Positions 63,449 through 64,000 of a stretch of 64,000 bases of DNA are shown in pieces. Source of the DNA: Sphingopyxis sp. CCNWLW2 (GTDB lineage Bacteria > Pseudomonadota > Alphaproteobacteria > Sphingomonadales > Sphingomonadaceae); assembly GCF_037095755.1 (NCBI RefSeq), contig NZ_JBAWKJ010000003.1, positions 744,001 to 808,000 of the forward strand, written 5' to 3'. A program made the translations under genes and the position numbers. A model generated the notes under the pieces. That model was not told the DNA's origin and made no database searches. It saw nothing but the letters and a program-made list of their open reading frames with translations. How positions within the stretch are numbered: the first letter of the stretch is position 1; each line of letters starts with the position of its first letter.

Positions 63449-64000
63449 CGAAAGACCCTCTAGACTTTCCACCAGATCTGCCCCGGCAGAAAGATGTCCT
63501 CACGGGGACGACGGGTGAAGCGAGTTCGGAATGACTGCAGATTCTGGCACCTCACAGTGCCAAGGGCGCTCGAAAGATTGAACCGCTCCATCCTTCTTAC
63601 CCCATCATGAGGCGGCAATACACCGACCTCGAAGAGAAGCACGAGCTCCGTAAGGGACATCAGCTGCGCAGATCATGAATGAAAGGATTTGTTATGACCC
63701 AATGAATCTCGCTTGACCTCCGCCGCGATAGAGAAGCAGTCATTCGATCGAAGCACCTAACCACCGCTTCGCGCGATGTCGGCCATTCGGAATGTCTTTC
63801 TACAGTCCAGAAAGCGGCTATTCGAGACCCTCTTTAAGAGCGCGTGCTATCATCGTCACGCACAGGAGTAATTGTCGGTAGGACGGATGGGATCGCAATC
63901 GGCAACTCGAGCGCGGGAACCCGATCAGGACCTACATGGGTTCAGACTTCAGGCTCAAACGTTCGAAATGACATCAACGAGCCGAAGCTCATCGTCCCGA
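63449..64000. other. Right-end region after the transposase gene; no confident gene
   Basis: A minus-strand frame at 63460-63660 (MSLTELVLLFEVGVLPPHDG... PREDIFLPGQIWWKV, 66 residues) has protein-like composition but no recognisable family, and may be part of the IS right end or a small unknown gene. From 63661 to 64000 I see nothing definable. Confidence 0.3.

Overview
The window is high-GC DNA from an alphaproteobacterium, most likely a member of the Sphingomonadaceae. The pointers are four TonB-dependent receptors, one of them of the FecA type with FecI/FecR partners, a luxR-luxI-phyH triad, an astexin/sphingopyxin-like lasso peptide locus, and a DUF2958/ParB/DUF736/TraF/relaxase transfer module of the kind seen in sphingomonad mobile elements. 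No tRNA, rRNA or CRISPR array was seen. The placement is inferred from gene content only.

Layout. Positions 1-239 hold the 5' part of a small secreted protein. Positions 404-7112 (minus strand) form a tightly coupled operon: TonB receptor, MotA/ExbB-type channel, DUF2149 protein, and a periplasmic CobN-like chelatase subunit, preceded by a Zur-like palindrome. Positions 7546-20417 (plus strand) hold a TonB receptor, an acyl-CoA ligase, a tannase/feruloyl-esterase-family hydrolase, an MFS importer, KdgD, GudD, a D-2-hydroxyacid dehydrogenase and a 2-oxoglutarate-semialdehyde dehydrogenase, followed by a convergent LysR gene. Read together they suggest uptake of an ester of glucarate, cleavage, activation of the acid part, and conversion of glucarate to 2-oxoglutarate.

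Positions 21561-24866 (minus) carry DUF2285, a RadC/JAB-MarR fusion, a small membrane protein and a LuxR-HTH membrane protein, all typical accessory-element genes. Positions 25309-37448 hold LuxR, LuxI, a PhyH-type dioxygenase, a GntR regulator, and then a complete lasso peptide locus: a 45-residue precursor, fused B1-B2 leader peptidase, macrolactam synthetase, lasso isopeptidase, FecA-type receptor, FecR and FecI. Positions 38380-47694 hold ArdC, DUF2958, ParB, DUF736, an AlpA-like HTH protein, TraF, a lytic transglycosylase and a relaxase. The lasso/quorum-sensing cluster is thus sandwiched between two mobile-element gene blocks and looks like cargo. No coupling protein, mating-pair genes or integrase are present, so the element is partial or eroded.

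Positions 47997-50492 are a scarred stretch: an exonuclease-family lipoprotein, an aroQ 5' fragment fused in frame to alkB, a thiS without thiG, and a broken ORF. Positions 50325-60222 look like a second catabolic island: short asparaginase, RidA, MFS transporter, a three-subunit flavin/iron-sulfur amine oxidase of the opine/hydroxyproline oxidase type, LysR and a TonB receptor. The right end has an imuA 5' remnant with a degenerate LexA box, an MNT-HEPN fusion, an EexN-like lipoprotein gene with a stop codon where the lipobox cysteine should be, and an IS110-family transposase.
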